DNA of 7,965 nucleotides from PVC group bacterium (GTDB lineage: Bacteria > Verrucomicrobiota > Kiritimatiellia > SS1-B-03-39 > UBA6053), in contig PXAS01000464.1 in assembly GCA_003565815.1 (NCBI GenBank), forward strand, positions 1 through 7,965, given 5' to 3'. Positions 6,449-7,965 of this stretch are shown in pieces. Numbering within the stretch: position 1 is the first letter of the stretch; the number at the start of each line of letters is the position of its first letter. Both the position numbers and the translations under genes were made by a program. The notes under the pieces are model-generated. The model was not told the DNA's origin, searched no databases, and saw only the letters and a program-made list of their open reading frames with translations.

Positions 6449-6823
6449 CTATTTCGGTTGTTTACAGTTTCGCAATGCCAAGATTCCAATCCACAAAATA
6501 TTCACCAAGCCCGCATAAAACGGTAGAACCATCCACACGAGCCAGATTTCACCCCAGACAATGAGCGGCAGAAATGCCAGGATCCCGGCCAAGAGACAAA
6601 GAACGGTTTTTCTCTTGTCCGCTGCATCGAAGACCACCCGCCAAAGTCCGACGGTACCTGCCAAGGACGCCACGCCCCATAGGACCCCGAGAATGTGCAA
6701 ATTCATAAGTCCCGGTATCAATAAGAATAAGATAGGAGCCACCGACAATAAAGATGCGGGTAAAGCGCCCAAAAACAGCGTGGCAACCCGAAATGGGATT
6801 TGAACATCAAATTTTGCATTCAT
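6449..6823 (-). CDS. Small four-helix membrane protein, unknown function
   Basis: From the ATG at 6823 this is a 124-residue, very hydrophobic protein with likely membrane segments at about 12-36, 41-64, 73-91 and 95-117. It has a basic C-terminus (RNCKQPK). I do not recognise the family. An upstream in-frame ATG at 6901 would add 26 polar residues rich in His and Ser (starting MCFFHSQHH). That stretch is the shifted reading of the preceding gene's 3' end and is not a credible leader. ATG 6823 gives an ATGA overlap with the restored stop of the wax-synthase-like gene, matching the coupling at 6021-6024. A G-run (TTTGGGGG) ahead of it is a weak ribosome binding site, so translation probably depends on coupling. 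It ends with TAG within the next gene's Shine-Dalgarno region. Confidence 0.78.
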   Translation of the reverse strand: MNAKFDVQIPFRVATLFLGALPASLLSVAPILFLLIPGLMNLHILGVLWGVASLAGTVGLWRVVFDAADKRKTVLCLLAGILAFLPLIVWGEIWLVWMVLPFYAGLVNILWIGILALRNCKQPK

Positions 6824-7448
6824 GCGGCGGCCCCCAAAGTTGGAAAGATCCCCCAGGCGGTGAACATGGGGAGAATGATGTTGTGAATGAAAGAAACACA
6901 TATCGCCAGGTCAACCACTGGAAGGCCCGGTTCCAACGCCTTCCCCAAAATTCGGATACCCCGCAGGCTTCAAGGGGACGATTCATCAACGCTTCCGCGC
7001 CAAGGCCTCTCCGTTGCCAGATCCAGGCCAAACCATGAAAAACACCGAAATGCAGCAGAAAGATCAAACCGGTCATTCCCAGCCATCCGGCCAAAAGCGG
7101 CTGCCTTTCCAAATGACGGGGTGCAAGAACCCACAAGCACACGATCCCAATCCCCATGTTTCGAAGAGCCAACACCGGCAATACGGCATCTGCTTCTCCC
7201 CGGGGTCCTTCACGCAAAAACGCCCGTGGATTCATGCCCGGCCATGCCAAAAAATACAGCCATGTTTCACCGGTTCGCGCATCTTCGGGAAGATCCCGCA
7301 GGGTGAACACTTTGCAGGCCAGGTACAATGCAAACGCGATGCTCCACATCCGTACCCAAGCCGGGTCCACCCACCCCACGATCCAAACCAACACGGGAAA
7401 CACCCCTGCCGGACTCCATTTGATCAGAATTTTCTTTATTTCATTCAT
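6820..7448 (-). pseudogene. Wax-synthase-like MBOAT membrane protein, internally deleted and frameshifted
   Basis: The N-terminal 185 codons encode a membrane protein with hydrophobic stretches near 13-30, 33-50, 88-110 and 119-147. They end in NRPLEACGVSEFWGRRWNRAFQWL (156-179), the wax-synthase-domain signature (FWGRRW). In related bacterial proteins this motif is followed by about 100 or more further membrane residues, then a short tail like FVHxVILPML-x-AIGA. Here the frame instead runs into LSFTTSFSPCSPPGG (186-200), which is not membrane-like, to a TGA at 6807. From about 6893 another frame reads SFIHNIILPMFTAWGIF and then TLGAAA-stop, a good match to that tail. Its TGA (6822-6820) overlaps the next ATG as ATGA. 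So the middle seems deleted, with the frame lost at the join near 6890-6900. The intact open frame would be 6807-7448 (213 residues). Family members are putative O-acyltransferases; the active-site His region would be missing, so activity is doubtful. Confidence 0.7.
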
Positions 7449-7483
7449 TTTCGTTGTTTCTGTATTTAGAGAAATTAAAGCTC

Positions 7484-7514
7484 AAAAAAAGGGGAATCTC
7501 AGTCGCCCTTTCCC
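7484..7514 (-). terminator. Possible weak intrinsic terminator/attenuator after gbsR-like gene
   Basis: On the minus strand AAAGGG (7511-7506) can pair with CCCTTT (7493-7488) across a 12-base loop, and the stem runs into a T-run ending at 7484. It overlaps the stop codon of the regulator gene. The stem is short, so it may only reduce read-through into the membrane-protein genes. The AT-rich 50 bp that follow (7449-7498) show no clear promoter and no good Shine-Dalgarno site for the next gene. Confidence 0.3.
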
Positions 7515-7965
7515 GATGCTCCGAATGAGATCAAGGCCTGAATCGCCTTCTTCGGCATCCGGTTCATCCGGTCAAACCAAGTGCTGGACACCTGCAGGAA
7601 GGTGGACATCTCCCGCAATCGTTGGACGGCATATTCCGGGGTCTCCCCATCGGCGTCCGCCGATTCCACCAAAGCGTTCAATACCCGACGGGTGGGATCG
7701 ATCTCGCGTTTTTTTCGCTCGTTGAGAATGATCCGCGCCAATTCCCATACATCCCGCACGGACTCGAAATGATCACGCTTGTCCCCCATCCGGCTCACCT
7801 TGTGCACAATGCCCCAGCCCTGCAACTCCTTCAGACTGGTGCTCACATTCGAGCGCGCCACATCCAGATAGTCGCAAATCGCCTCCGCATGCAACGGTTC
7901 CTCCGACAAATACAACAGCGCGTGCACCTGGGCCACCGTTCGGTTGATGCCCCATTGCACGCCCA
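7499..7965 (-). CDS. GbsR/MarR-family transcriptional regulator (5' truncated by window edge)
   Basis: This is a winged helix regulator related to GbsR. Visible parts, counted from the GTG at 7960, are GINRTVAQVHALLYLSEEPL (4-23), the helix-turn-helix AEAICDYLDVARSNVSTSLKELQGWGIV (25-52), the wing VSRMGDKRDHF (55-65), and a C-terminal helical dimer region with VWELARIILNERKKREIDP (71-89). The GTG at 7960 is better read as an internal valine, because family members have (M)G-x-x-WG-I/L-x-RT preceded by roughly 20-25 residues. The true start therefore lies beyond the window. It ends with TGA 50 bp before the wax-synthase-like gene on the same strand and probably regulates that operon. GbsR itself senses choline; this protein's ligand is not deducible. 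Confidence 0.9.
   Translation of the reverse strand, partial: GVQWGINRTVAQVHALLYLSEEPLHAEAICDYLDVARSNVSTSLKELQGWGIVHKVSRMGDKRDHFESVRDVWELARIILNERKKREIDPTRRVLNALVESADADGETPEYAVQRLREMSTFLQVSSTWFDRMNRMPKKAIQALISFGASGKGD

Noticed and set aside
6824..6901. N-terminal extension of the 124-residue membrane protein
   Set aside because: These 26 codons are the shifted reading of the wax-synthase-like 3' end; ATG 6823 gives the coupled ATGA start.

Overview
The window is about 8 kb of GC-rich bacterial DNA, apparently chromosomal, with no RNA genes, insertion sequences or CRISPR arrays that I can see. The gene content fits a Verrucomicrobiota-type bacterium, or its Planctomycetota/Lentisphaerota relatives. 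It has a glucose-methanol-type 'GGNASSEVRV' FAD oxidoreductase, a XylR-like sugar-sensor domain, a GbsR-type regulator and a wax-synthase-like membrane protein. This placement comes from memory of family distributions and is not proven by the sequence.

Left part (1-795): the 3' two thirds of dprA, reading rightwards and cut by the window edge. A 114-bp convergent gap follows, holding a short octamer tandem repeat.

Middle part (910-5002): a divergent regulatory locus. Leftwards, an IclR-family regulator overlaps by 4 bp (ATGA) the start of a large FAD-dependent oxidoreductase. That oxidoreductase is split in frame by a single TAG codon into a 143-residue FAD-binding half and a 650-residue half. 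Rightwards runs a LacI/XylR-type ligand-binding domain that lacks any DNA-binding domain. The roughly 100-bp control region between the divergent genes holds a perfect 7-5-7 palindrome over the iclR -10 box and start codon, and a degenerate copy just in front of the sensor gene. This looks like one small self-regulated catabolic switch, probably for a carbohydrate-like substrate.

Right part (5089-7965): a leftward operon of a GbsR/MarR-type regulator (cut by the window edge), a wax-synthase-like MBOAT membrane protein, two small four-helix membrane proteins and a TIGR01777-type NAD-dependent epimerase. Most junctions are ATGA overlaps or carry strong Shine-Dalgarno sites, so the set is probably co-translated and acts at the membrane, plausibly in lipid or ester metabolism. 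The wax-synthase-like gene appears to have lost its middle and shifted frame; its authentic-looking C-terminus survives in another frame.

Three genes in 8 kb (oxidoreductase, XylR-like sensor, wax-synthase-like protein) depart from the family pattern by a stop, a missing domain and a deletion. They could be real remodelling, gene decay or assembly error, and the sequence alone cannot decide.
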